Shown here: one piece after another, positions 1 through 6,593 of the stretch
Layout of the letters: each line of letters begins with the position of its first letter
Numbering within the stretch: the stretch's first letter is position 1
DNA from: Anaerolineae bacterium
GTDB lineage: Bacteria; Chloroflexota; Anaerolineae; Aggregatilineales; Phototrophicaceae
Direction: 5' to 3'
DNA: 32,006 nucleotides
Assembly: GCA_023382675.1 (NCBI GenBank)
Contig: JAHDWN010000017.1
Span: 1 to 32,006 of the forward strand
Program-made: the position numbers and the translations under genes
The notes under the pieces: generated by a model
What the model was told of the DNA's origin: nothing
Seen by the model: the letters and a program-made list of their open reading frames with translations, nothing else
The model's database searches: none

Positions 1-180
1 GTTATGGAGTTGTTCGGTGTCCGGCGCGTTGGGCGCTACTCGCTGCGCGCGCTGGCCACCAAAGCGCTCACGGTCGAGTGGGCAGCCCGCATCCATCGGG
101 TGCCGCTGGACCAATTTCTCAAAATTCTGCGCCAGGCTGTCGCGGCTCAAACCCAGGAAGACCAGCCACCTATGCCATAA
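1..180 (+). CDS. C-terminal part of a DUF1858-like protein (5' truncated by window edge)
   Basis: Frame 1 is open from the first base to a TAA at 178-180 and gives about 59 residues. It has the look of the end of a DUF1858-type domain: a short FGVRRVGRYSLR stretch, then a helix with AARIHRVPLDQFLKILRQAV, close to the 'eqAArihgvdleelL..L' ending of that family. DUF1858 proteins are small helical domains often linked to redox or nitric-oxide-related proteins, but no cysteine is visible in this part. The start lies outside the window, so the length and any N-terminal domain are unknown. The family call is a recollection of pattern, not a search result. Confidence 0.45.
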   Translation, partial: VMELFGVRRVGRYSLRALATKALTVEWAARIHRVPLDQFLKILRQAVAAQTQEDQPPMP

Positions 181-201
181 GTGCGACTGCGCGCGGCAAT
201 G

Positions 202-557
202 TCATCGGCGCTCGAAGAAATGATTGATGGCATTCGCGATCTCGGCGGGGCGTGTCATCGTCGGCACGTGCCCCGCGCCCGCGAAGCTAATCAGAAACGA
301 ATTCGGGACCCGCGATGCCAGCCAGCGCGACGAATCGACCGGCAGGATGCAGTCTCGCTCGCCGTGCAGGATCAGCGTCGGCTGGGGATCTGGCTGACCT
401 GCGCGCGCAGATCGACGCCCAGCACGCATTCATCGAGCCGTATGGCCGCGGCCTGCGACGAGCGCGCCAGAATCTGCCGCCCCCAACCGTGGATGACTTC
501 GCTGTTCGGCTCAGGCACGCAGGTATCGACAAACTAGCTGATGGCGGCCTCGAACTG
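202..557 (-). pseudogene. Decayed alpha/beta-hydrolase (BioH/esterase-like), C-terminal remnant
   Basis: Reading the minus strand, the last 60 codons are a typical alpha/beta-hydrolase ending: PTLILHGERDCILPVDSS (strand plus catalytic Asp), then AGAGHVPTMTRPAEIANAINHFF with the catalytic His in GAGHVP. Upstream, the matching frame (VDTCVPEPNSEVIHGWGRQI ... VLGVDLRAQVSQIP) joins only by a one-base frameshift near 383-390. A TAG at 534-536 interrupts the frame further upstream. No lid domain or GxSxG nucleophile elbow can be found before it. The family is clear; I infer the gene is dead because it has a stop, a frameshift and no N-terminal half. A sequencing error could explain one lesion but not the missing half. 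Confidence 0.65.
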
Positions 558-689
558 ATGGTTAAGGCCGTGCAAGAATGGACTCGAACCCAGAGGGGGA
601 TAACCGTTTTCGCCCGTCCCAGGCGGCAAAGCTACGCCACATAGTCACCCAAGCTGTAGCTGTACTACCTGCCGCATGACGACCCACAG

Positions 690-2522
690 CTATTCAACAG
701 AGCGGACGCAGCGAAAACCGGTGTAATTGCTCTCGGAAAGCGGGTTGCTCCAGTCGCGAAGCGCACTGCGCAGGAAAGGGGCTGTATCGAGGAAACCACC
801 ACCCCGCACCACCTGGAGAGTATAGATTGGAATACGCGCCTCAAATTCTTCAACGGTCTCATCACGCTCACGGCCATCACTTGCGACATAGGGATACGGA
901 TATAGTCCCTGAAAATCAAATGACTGGCGGGAATAATCCAGGTCATCGTAGCGGGTGCTGGTCCATTCCCATACATTGCCCGCCATATCAATCGCGCCGA
1001 CCCAGGATGCTCCCTGCGGACGCAATGGCTCGCCATCCGCATCCATCACCGGCAGGTGACCAGCGCTTGGCGGACGATTGTAAACCGCGGCATCGCTGAT
1101 GAAAGTATTATCCCAGGGGTAAGTCAGGCTGTCCGGTCCCCGCGCGGCGTACTCCCATTCCCGCTCAGTCGGCAGGCGGGTAGTACGCATCTGACAAAAG
1201 TCGCGCGCATCGAACCAGGCGATGCTGTCTACCGGGTTAAGGTTATCCGCAAACTCGCTCGGCGGTTCCTCGCCATAAATCGCCCGATATTGTGCATTCG
1301 TCACCTCAAACTTGTCGATCCAGAACGGTTCATCAAAACATTGCAGGTGAGTGGGCTGTTCATCGCCACCAGCCACACTGCCCATATAGAAACATCCCGG
1401 CGGAACTTGCACCATCACAACGTTGAACTCGTCCGTCATTTCAACCGGTTCCCACGCATTCAACACCGCAACCTGTGTTAGCGTGGCGATATACGAGGTC
1501 GGTTCCGGGGTGCCAGTTCCTGGTGGCACGACAACCGCACCGGCAGCAAGTGTGCCCACACGCTGCTGTTGGAGGGCAAAAAACGCAACGTCGCCAGCGA
1601 GCTGTGTACTGCCTGCTTCAACCGTCTGGCCTCGATTCAATGCCTCACCTTGTGCCACAGTCGCTGTCAGTGCCAGATTCCCCGAATTGACCGCCTGATT
1701 CAGTGCCTCACCTTGTGCCACAGTCGCTGTCAGTGCCAGATTCCCCGAATTGACCGCCTGATTGAAGGCAGCCACCGTCGCCACGACCGCCAGTGCCCCA
1801 ATCAGCGCCAACACTGCCGCTGCCAGCTGGAACTGTCTGATTCTCTGCTCGCGTTCCACCGTCTGTCGCTTCAGTGCGTCTTCAACACGACGGCTTTCCT
1901 TGATATACGTCTGCTGGATGGCCGTCGCCTCCGGGATTCTGCCTGCACTCTGTGCCAGCCAGGACTCAGCGAACGCGAGATTGTCGCCGCTCATCAAGAA
2001 GCTTGGATTGCGGTTGCTTCGTTCCCACTCCAACGCGTCACTCTGGTAGCGAGTGTGCGCCTTGATGTACGGCTGGTCTTCCTCCAGTGCTTGCAGCAAG
2101 GCATCAAACTCTGCATTGAACCCGGCATCATCATCAAAGAATATCCAGTTCAGGTGGCTGATGTAATCCCAGTGATCGCGCGCAGTTTGCTCCCAGGGCA
2201 AATCCATCCAAGTGCCCTTCACCCGCTTTTCGATGTCATCTTCAATCCGCTGCCGAATGATGGGTAGTACACGCTTGTTGTTCTGCCGCGCTTGTAGGAG
2301 TTCGTTGTGGCAGATTTCGCTGGTGAGCCAGTGCTCGGAGATGACACAGATAAAAGCGTCTACATTCTCGATTCCTTGTTGGATTTCATGCCACCAATCC
2401 TCACCGCGCGGGATGCTCTGCCAATCTACCCATACGACACGATTCGCGCCAACAAAAGCGGTGTTCAAGCGTTGGACGAACTCGCTATCCCTGCGCGAAT
2501 AAGAGATAAACACATCCGCCAT
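690..2522 (-). CDS. TIR domain - transmembrane - FGE-sulfatase fold protein
   Basis: 610 residues. Residues 1-130 form a TIR domain: MADVFISYSRRDSEFV, VWVDWQSIPRGEDWW, then ISEHWLTSEICHNEL, whose Glu74 fits the NADase catalytic position. Residues 160-230 (SDALEWERSNRNPSFLMSG...) match a linker seen in bacterial TIR, caspase and WD40 conflict proteins. One membrane helix lies at 232-253. A 21-residue unit (NQAVNSGNLALTATVAQGEAL) follows twice at 254-295. Residues 362-608 are a formylglycine-generating-enzyme (FGE/SUMF1) fold: PPGCFYMGS, RLPTEREWEYAARG, DMAGNVWEWT, VVRGGGF and GFRCV. The C-terminal stretch lacks the Cys pair of true FGEs, so this domain is more likely a binding module. The start has AGGAG at 2530-2534, 7 bases upstream. 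A role in immunity or signalling is inference; no partner gene is adjacent. Confidence 0.88.
   Translation of the reverse strand: MADVFISYSRRDSEFVQRLNTAFVGANRVVWVDWQSIPRGEDWWHEIQQGIENVDAFICVISEHWLTSEICHNELLQARQNNKRVLPIIRQRIEDDIEKRVKGTWMDLPWEQTARDHWDYISHLNWIFFDDDAGFNAEFDALLQALEEDQPYIKAHTRYQSDALEWERSNRNPSFLMSGDNLAFAESWLAQSAGRIPEATAIQQTYIKESRRVEDALKRQTVEREQRIRQFQLAAAVLALIGALAVVATVAAFNQAVNSGNLALTATVAQGEALNQAVNSGNLALTATVAQGEALNRGQTVEAGSTQLAGDVAFFALQQQRVGTLAAGAVVVPPGTGTPEPTSYIATLTQVAVLNAWEPVEMTDEFNVVMVQVPPGCFYMGSVAGGDEQPTHLQCFDEPFWIDKFEVTNAQYRAIYGEEPPSEFADNLNPVDSIAWFDARDFCQMRTTRLPTEREWEYAARGPDSLTYPWDNTFISDAAVYNRPPSAGHLPVMDADGEPLRPQGASWVGAIDMAGNVWEWTSTRYDDLDYSRQSFDFQGLYPYPYVASDGRERDETVEEFEARIPIYTLQVVRGGGFLDTAPFLRSALRDWSNPLSESNYTGFRCVRSVE
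1634..1759. repeat. 63-bp tandem duplication inside the TIR-FGE gene
   Basis: Copies 1634-1696 and 1697-1759 differ at a single base (A1640 versus G1703, silent or nearly so). They encode the two 21-residue units just after the membrane helix. The near identity at DNA level points to a recent in-frame duplication. Confidence 0.93.
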
Positions 2523-2574
2523 CAGGTTTCTCCTGAATTCAACTGGGACTAGCTCAGTCTAGACTCTGAATTGA

Positions 2575-2828
2575 CGTTACGCACTTTGAGCTTGAGGGCA
2601 GTGGGCTAAAACCTCTGGCTGAGTATAAGTTCGAGTCGATCCGCGTAACATCAACTCTGAAGATAATGCACATCAAAATCGCCCCCGGTATAAGAAGCGT
2701 GACGCTGTTTCTACGTGGTATTGCCCAGTGTACGCGGATTCATCAATTTTGTTACGCCGCGTCGTTAGCCAGCCAAATCGAATGCCCGGCGGCGGCGGAT
2801 TGTGTTACGCTTAGGGGAGAACGTAACA
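2575..2828. promoter_or_regulatory. Gap upstream of the haemoglobin gene with repeated TGTTACGC words
   Basis: The 319-base gap 2523-2841 holds no gene. It contains the octamer TGTTACGC at 2750-2757 and 2803-2810, its exact reverse complement at 2643-2650, and one-mismatch relatives at 2575-2582 (CGTTACGC) and around 2822-2828. The last two, TGTTACG at 2803-2809 and CGTAACA at 2822-2828, form a 7-bp inverted repeat with 12 bases between the arms, ending 13 bases before the haemoglobin start. This pattern suggests binding sites for a dimeric regulator; which regulator is unknown. Confidence 0.4.
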
Positions 2829-2841
2829 GTGCAGGGCTTAC

Positions 2842-3237
2842 ATGGACGACAGCCAAATCAGTGTCTACGAATTCGCTGGCGGAGAGCCGATCTTTCGCCA
2901 GTTGGTCGATGTATTCTACGCGCGCGTCGAGCAGGATGACGTGCTGCGCCCACTGTTCCCGGACGACCTGGGGCCGGGCAAGCGCTGGCAGCTCCTGTTC
3001 CTGACGCAGTATTTCGGCGGGCCAGCCGACTACGCCAGTGAGCGCGGTCACCCGCGCCTGCGGATGCGGCACACGCCGTTCCCGATTGATGGCGAGGCGC
3101 GCGAACGCTGGCTGGGGCACATGCTGGCGGCCATCGATGCTGTCGGCATCGCCGAACCGGCGCGCGCGGTCATGCGCGATTATTTCGAGCGCGCATCAAT
3201 CGCGATGATCAACGTCTATTCTCACGGTAAGGAGTGA
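2842..3237 (+). CDS. Group II truncated haemoglobin (globin-like)
   Basis: 131 residues, the usual size for a 2-on-2 truncated haemoglobin. It reads YEFAGGEPIFRQLVDVFYARV at the A/B helices (Tyr26 near B10), LFLTQYFGGP in the E helix region, and RMRHTPFPI with His77 as proximal haem ligand. Trp90 in ERWLGHM fits the G8 Trp typical of group II (TrHbO) globins. The family binds O2 or NO in the cytoplasm and is often linked to oxidative or nitrosative stress. The ATG at 2842 is preceded by only a weak purine-rich stretch (AGGGGAGAA near 2813). The next gene starts 4 bases after the stop, so co-transcription with the membrane protein and lipoprotein is likely. Confidence 0.9.
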   Translation: MDDSQISVYEFAGGEPIFRQLVDVFYARVEQDDVLRPLFPDDLGPGKRWQLLFLTQYFGGPADYASERGHPRLRMRHTPFPIDGEARERWLGHMLAAIDAVGIAEPARAVMRDYFERASIAMINVYSHGKE

Positions 3238-3241
3238 CATC

Positions 3242-3670
3242 ATGGGGCGCAAACCCAACCCGCGACCGACACATGCAGGGATTCCGCTGCCTTACGTGCC
3301 TGAAATGGAACCGCCGCCCGCCCCAACGCTGGAAGAGCGTACGATTGCGCTCCCCCGGCTGGTGCGAATGCTGATCGCCGGGGTGTTTGCGCTGGCGGCG
3401 GCACTGCTGGTGACGCCGGTGGTGGACAACATCTATTTGGAGAACTTCTTCTCGATGGACACCCGGACGGTTCCGGCGCTCGTCTCTGCTGCGTTGGGCA
3501 TGGTCGTCTACGTGGTCGGCTGGCGACTGATCGTGGGCGTGGTCGGTTCACCGCCGCCAGCGCGCCCCGCCGTCCGCTACTACCTGATCTTTGGCGTGGC
3601 CCTGATCCTGTTCGTGATCGTGCTGATTGCTTTCGGTTTTTATTCGAACGTGCCGTTATTCGGCTTGTGA
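3242..3670 (+). CDS. Small membrane protein, three predicted helices
   Basis: 142 residues of no family I recognise. A proline-rich cytoplasmic head (residues 1-35, many Pro) is followed by hydrophobic segments near 40-60, 80-102 and 115-137. The Shine-Dalgarno AAGGAG at 3229-3234 sits over the end of the haemoglobin gene, 7 bases before the ATG, which fixes the start and argues for translation coupling. The stop codon overlaps the GAGG ribosome site of the following lipoprotein gene. Function unknown; an operon partner of the globin by spacing only. Confidence 0.75.
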   Translation: MGRKPNPRPTHAGIPLPYVPEMEPPPAPTLEERTIALPRLVRMLIAGVFALAAALLVTPVVDNIYLENFFSMDTRTVPALVSAALGMVVYVVGWRLIVGVVGSPPPARPAVRYYLIFGVALILFVIVLIAFGFYSNVPLFGL

Positions 3671-3677
3671 GGTCATC

Positions 3678-4244
3678 ATGCGGGTCAATATCGCGCTCAT
3701 CGTCGCTCTCTTTGCCCTGGCACTGGCCGCCTGTGCGCCTCAGGCTGCGCCGGCACCGACGCCATCGCCCGCCCCGCCCAGCGACACGCCAACGCCTGCA
3801 GAAAGCGCGACACGCGCGCCGACGATGACGCCGCTGGTGCGCCCGACGCTGCCGCCGACCTGGACGCCCGACTTCCAACCGACGGCGACCGCAATCGTCG
3901 GTACGCTGCGCCCGGATGCGACGAATGAGGCGCTGCGCGGTGAACCGACGCTGGCCGCCTGCGCGAGCTTCAGCGAAGACCGCGAGCGCACGCCGCGCAC
4001 ATTTAGCGCTGGCGAGCCGCTGACGATCTACTGGAATGCCGCGCGTGGGGCGAACCGCTACCGCGTAACACTTTATGACGCTTCATTCCAGGCGCTGCTG
4101 AGCGAGAATACGGATGAGACCTCGTTCACGTTTGCCGGCGATTTCTTCGAACTTGGCAGCTACTACGGTTGGGAAGTGCGCCCGTACAATGCGCTGAACG
4201 AGCAGTTGTGCCTGCCCATCGGTGGCGACGTGGAAGCGGGATAG
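3678..4244 (+). CDS. Secreted lipoprotein with Pro/Thr-rich linker
   Basis: 188 residues from the ATG at 3678. The start is chosen because it gives a textbook lipoprotein signal peptide (MRVNIALIVALFALALAAC, lipobox LAAC with Cys19) and has GAGG at 3669-3672. An in-frame ATG at 3627 would bury this signal. After Cys19 comes a long Pro/Thr/Ala-rich linker (about residues 20-95), typical of extracellular tethers. The C-terminal domain has ITYWN-like and YRVTLYD strands resembling a fibronectin/Ig-like sandwich, with two cysteines (in LAACASF and EQLCLPI) that could form a disulphide. Anchored on the outer face of the cytoplasmic membrane if the cell is a monoderm. No enzymatic motif seen. Confidence 0.8.
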   Translation: MRVNIALIVALFALALAACAPQAAPAPTPSPAPPSDTPTPAESATRAPTMTPLVRPTLPPTWTPDFQPTATAIVGTLRPDATNEALRGEPTLAACASFSEDRERTPRTFSAGEPLTIYWNAARGANRYRVTLYDASFQALLSENTDETSFTFAGDFFELGSYYGWEVRPYNALNEQLCLPIGGDVEAG

Positions 4245-4400
4245 AGGGAGCCATTAGCCTTTGGCCGATAGCCATTAACTGTTAGCTTATTGGGCGCGCA
4301 CAAGCTGCGGCTTGTTTGTTGTGCTGAGTGCTGAGTACAGAGTGCCGAGCACTGAGCACCGTGAGCCCAGAACTGAGTACCGAGTACTGAGCACCAAAAA
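4245..4400. repeat. Intergenic repeat block (GGCCGATAGCC and GAGTACTGAGCAC modules)
   Basis: The gap carries a GCCATTAGCC/GGCCGATAGCC/GCCATTAAC series at 4250-4285. After it, 4321-4395 is an imperfect tandem series built on GTGCTGAGTAC, GTGCCGAGCAC, ACTGAGTACC and GAGTACTGAGCACC. The units are about 8-10 bases and degenerate. The same word family flanks the IS5-type element at 5641-5664 and 6515-6530. Confidence 0.6.
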
Positions 4401-4817
4401 ATGACCGATCTCTCCTTCACCAACCTGATCGCCGGCTTGCTGGTCAGCTTTGTCGTGTCGCTGCCGCTGTTCGCGCTGGTCGGGCTGGCATCGCTCCAGT
4501 ATTTCTACCACGCCTACGAGTCGACGCCGGATCAGCTTGACCGCTTCCTGGCGCGCCAGGCGTTCCCGTTCAGCATCTACCGTGCGGGCTACGTCCAGCA
4601 GATGTTCAACGCTTTTCAGACGGCGCGCGCCTGGTATGTCGCCCGCACAGCGCTGCTCGTGATCGTCTTCTGGACGACGTTCGGCTGGGCGGTGTTCACG
4701 CTGGCGCAGCCGAACACGCCGCTGGCCGACTGGCTGATCCTGGGCGCGTTCTTTCTGATATACCTGATCATGAGCGCGATCCTGCTCGGCTTTGGCCGCG
4801 GCCTGGTCGAGGCGTGA
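4401..4817 (+). CDS. Hypothetical membrane protein, three predicted helices
   Basis: 138 residues; no family recognised. Hydrophobic segments lie near residues 8-33, 80-100 and 108-132. Between them is a loop with a recurrent aromatic/Arg pattern (YYFYHAYESTPDQLDRFLARQAF region). The ATG at 4401 follows a run of A residues rather than a clear Shine-Dalgarno. It stands 156 bases after the lipoprotein gene behind an intergenic repeat block, so it may be a separate transcription unit. Base composition resembles its neighbours. Confidence 0.7.
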   Translation: MTDLSFTNLIAGLLVSFVVSLPLFALVGLASLQYFYHAYESTPDQLDRFLARQAFPFSIYRAGYVQQMFNAFQTARAWYVARTALLVIVFWTTFGWAVFTLAQPNTPLADWLILGAFFLIYLIMSAILLGFGRGLVEA

Positions 4818-4883
4818 AGTTGGCTATCGGCGGTCGGCTATCGACTTTGTGCTCTGATCAGATAGGCCACCAACCACCGCCTC
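4818..4883. repeat. Intergenic repeat with GGCTATCGGCGGTCGGC module
   Basis: 4822-4843 reads as GGCTATCGGC, GGTCGGC and TATCG run together. The same word order appears at 30691-30714, and its complement at 30807-30840. Located between two convergent genes (membrane protein and thyX), where it may act in transcription termination; no T-tract is present. Confidence 0.6.
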
Positions 4884-5615
4884 TCACCCCTCGCGCTTGA
4901 GCACGTACTGCTCGAAGGCCTCTGCCGTCCAGGGCAGGGCGGCTTTGAAGAAGTGCTCGTAGATGGCCTGGGCGTACACGCGGATCTCGTACTGTGCGTC
5001 CGAGGCCATGCGCAGGCGCAGGAAGTGCATCAGATTGAGCGCATCGACCTTGATCACCCAGGTGTAGTAGACGCTGAAGCCGGGCAGGAACAGCCGCGCC
5101 ATCTCCCGCGCGACGCCCTGCGCCAGCGCCTCTTCGTAGAGCTTGTAGCCCTGCTCGTAGTGCGCCAGCAGCTTGCGCGTCATTTCTGCGTTGGCTGCCG
5201 GGTCGAGGTTATCGCCGCTGGCCTGCTTGTTGCTGACATGCTGCTGCCGCCATGCGCTCGGCACGTAAAAGTCGCTCTCTTCGAACTCGGTGTAGCGCCC
5301 GCTCTGCGCGTTGGCGCTTTGGTAGTGAAAGGTGCGATGGCGCACCCACTGCCAGTAGGTCACGAGCGGGGCACGGACGCGAAACTTGAACTCGACCATC
5401 TCGAACGGCGACGAATGCTCGTGGCGCAATAGATAGAAGAGCAGCTTCTTGTCCTTGTCGTCGCCTTTGCTTTCGCCCATGAACGAGACGCGCGCCGCCG
5501 AGACGATGGCGAGGTCGCCGCTGACGCCCATATCGGGGTGTGGCATCAGGTCAAGCAGCTCGATCCAGCCTTTGTCGAGCACGTCGATGCGTTTGCCGAT
5601 GAGTTCTTGGGTCAT
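4884..5615 (-). CDS. thyX: Flavin-dependent thymidylate synthase ThyX
   Basis: 243 residues, the normal ThyX size. ThyX makes dTMP from dUMP using methylene-tetrahydrofolate, FAD and NADPH. Visible landmarks are VSAARVSF (residues 38-45), LLRHEHSSPFEMVEF (62-76), WQWVRHR (88-94) and SANAQSGRYTEF (100-111). The usual motif is RHR followed after seven residues by the active-site Ser (RHRxxSxNxxSxRY). Here SxNxxSxRY is intact (S100, N102, S105, R107, Y108) but three extra residues separate it from RHR92-94. The ATG at 5613-5615 has no strong ribosome site. Downstream is an intergenic repeat; upstream are two mobile elements that separate it from the sufT-like gene on the same strand. Confidence 0.93.
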   Translation of the reverse strand: MTQELIGKRIDVLDKGWIELLDLMPHPDMGVSGDLAIVSAARVSFMGESKGDDKDKKLLFYLLRHEHSSPFEMVEFKFRVRAPLVTYWQWVRHRTFHYQSANAQSGRYTEFEESDFYVPSAWRQQHVSNKQASGDNLDPAANAEMTRKLLAHYEQGYKLYEEALAQGVAREMARLFLPGFSVYYTWVIKVDALNLMHFLRLRMASDAQYEIRVYAQAIYEHFFKAALPWTAEAFEQYVLKREG

Positions 5616-5664
5616 GGGATCGTTCTATCGCTCCTATCACTGGGTGCTGATTGCCGAGTACTGA

Positions 5665-6514
5665 GAGGGTAACTGCTAATAAATCTTAGGGGACAGTCGT
5701 CGTAAGAACAGGTGAATGAAGGCGATGTCGATGATGCCTTCACTGGCGAGTGGCGACTGCTCGTAGTCTTTGCTCAGGCGACGATCGCGACCGAACCAGG
5801 CAAAACCGCGTTCGATGACCCAACGCCCGTGCTGAACGACCAAGCCGCCCGCACGCGCATCCCGCGACGTCACGACGAGCCGGGCGTTCAAGTGTTGGTG
5901 ACACCAGGTCGCGAGTGGCGCGCTGCGATAGCCCTGGTCAGCGCGCATTTCGCGCAAGCGCGGATTGGGCGCGCGCCGTTGTAGACCATCCCATGCCCCC
6001 TGGCGTTCCTGGATATTGGCTGCTTGAACGACGACCCGCATCAACAAGCCTTGACTGTCGGTGACCATTTGCCGTTGGCGTCCTTTCACGCGCTTGTACG
6101 GGTCGAAGCCGCGCCGTCCCCTGTTTCGGTTGTCTTGCTGGCTTGACTATCCAGCAGCAGCACACTCGGTTGTGGGTCACCTCCCGCAGTGACTCGCACC
6201 TGCACGCGCCGTTGATCCGCGATCCCTTTCCACACCCCCTGGCGCTTCAACTCGCGCAACTAGTCATTGACCGTCTTGTAGGGCGGAACATCGTGTGGTA
6301 ACGCTTCCCACACAATCCCTTGCCGCACCCCATAGAAGCTGGCGTTCAGCAGTTCCCGCCGGCTGTGTTTCGCCTTCGCACCGCCCCGGTCACGCCGTGT
6401 CGGTCACAACGTTCATCCACGCCCACTCTTGCTCGCTGATGTCACTGGGATAGGCTTTTCGTGTTTTCATCCGCCTAGTCTATCACCGTCAGCATCATTC
6501 TAACAGTTACCCTC
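5665..6514 (-). mobile_element. IS5-family (IS427-like) insertion sequence, 850 bp, decayed
   Basis: The ends are inverted repeats: GAGGGTAACTGCTAA at 5665 and, on the other strand from 6514, GAGGGTAACTGTTAG. It is flanked by TGA at 5662-5664 and TGA at 6515-6517, a 3-bp duplication fitting the TNA target of the IS427 group. The transposase on the minus strand is broken. The target is one of the GAGTACTGAG intergenic repeats. Confidence 0.85.
5676..6470 (-). pseudogene. IS5-family transposase, broken by stops and frameshifts
   Basis: The start MKTRKAYPSDISEQEW at 6470 is a typical OrfA beginning. It stops at a TGA (6390-6392) after an early frameshift. The family resumes in another frame (AKAKHSRRELLNASFYGVRQ, then LPHDVPPYKTVND) and hits a TAG at 6260-6262. 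A further frame change near 6100 leads into the intact C-terminal half: GFDPYKRVKGRQRQMV, REMRADQGYRSAPL (second Asp), and GRWVIERGFAWFGRDRRLSKDYE with the catalytic Glu, ending LFLRRLSPKIY at 5676. Some IS427-type elements join two frames by programmed frameshifting, but at least three separate lesions and an in-frame stop make this copy non-functional. Confidence 0.85.
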
Positions 6515-6593
6515 TGAGCACCGAGTACTCTTCCTAGTGCAGGGCTGAGACACATAGTTTGAATAAAGTAGAGAAAAGGTATTAGATAGGAGG

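Noticed and set aside
575-660. Possible tRNA on the minus strand (GGTTCGAGTCC-like T loop at about 582-592)
   Set aside because: The T stem does not pair beyond two bases and no acceptor or anticodon stem can be drawn; at most a decayed tRNA fragment.
1634-1759. CRISPR-like repeat
   Set aside because: Two adjacent 63-bp copies without spacers, in frame inside a coding gene; it is a simple tandem duplication.
1569-2267. Long plus-strand frame opposite the TIR gene
   Set aside because: Contains the complement of the 63-bp repeat and no recognisable protein pattern; the TIR-FGE reading is unambiguous.
690-2522. Thoeris or other named defence system
   Set aside because: No partner gene (ThsA, effector or sensor) is adjacent, so a named system cannot be claimed from one TIR gene.
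4321-4395. CRISPR or minisatellite array
   Set aside because: Units are short, degenerate and lack fixed spacing or spacers.
5676-6470. IS5 transposase as a working two-frame gene with programmed frameshifting
   Set aside because: Three frame changes and an internal TAG are too many for a single programmed shift.
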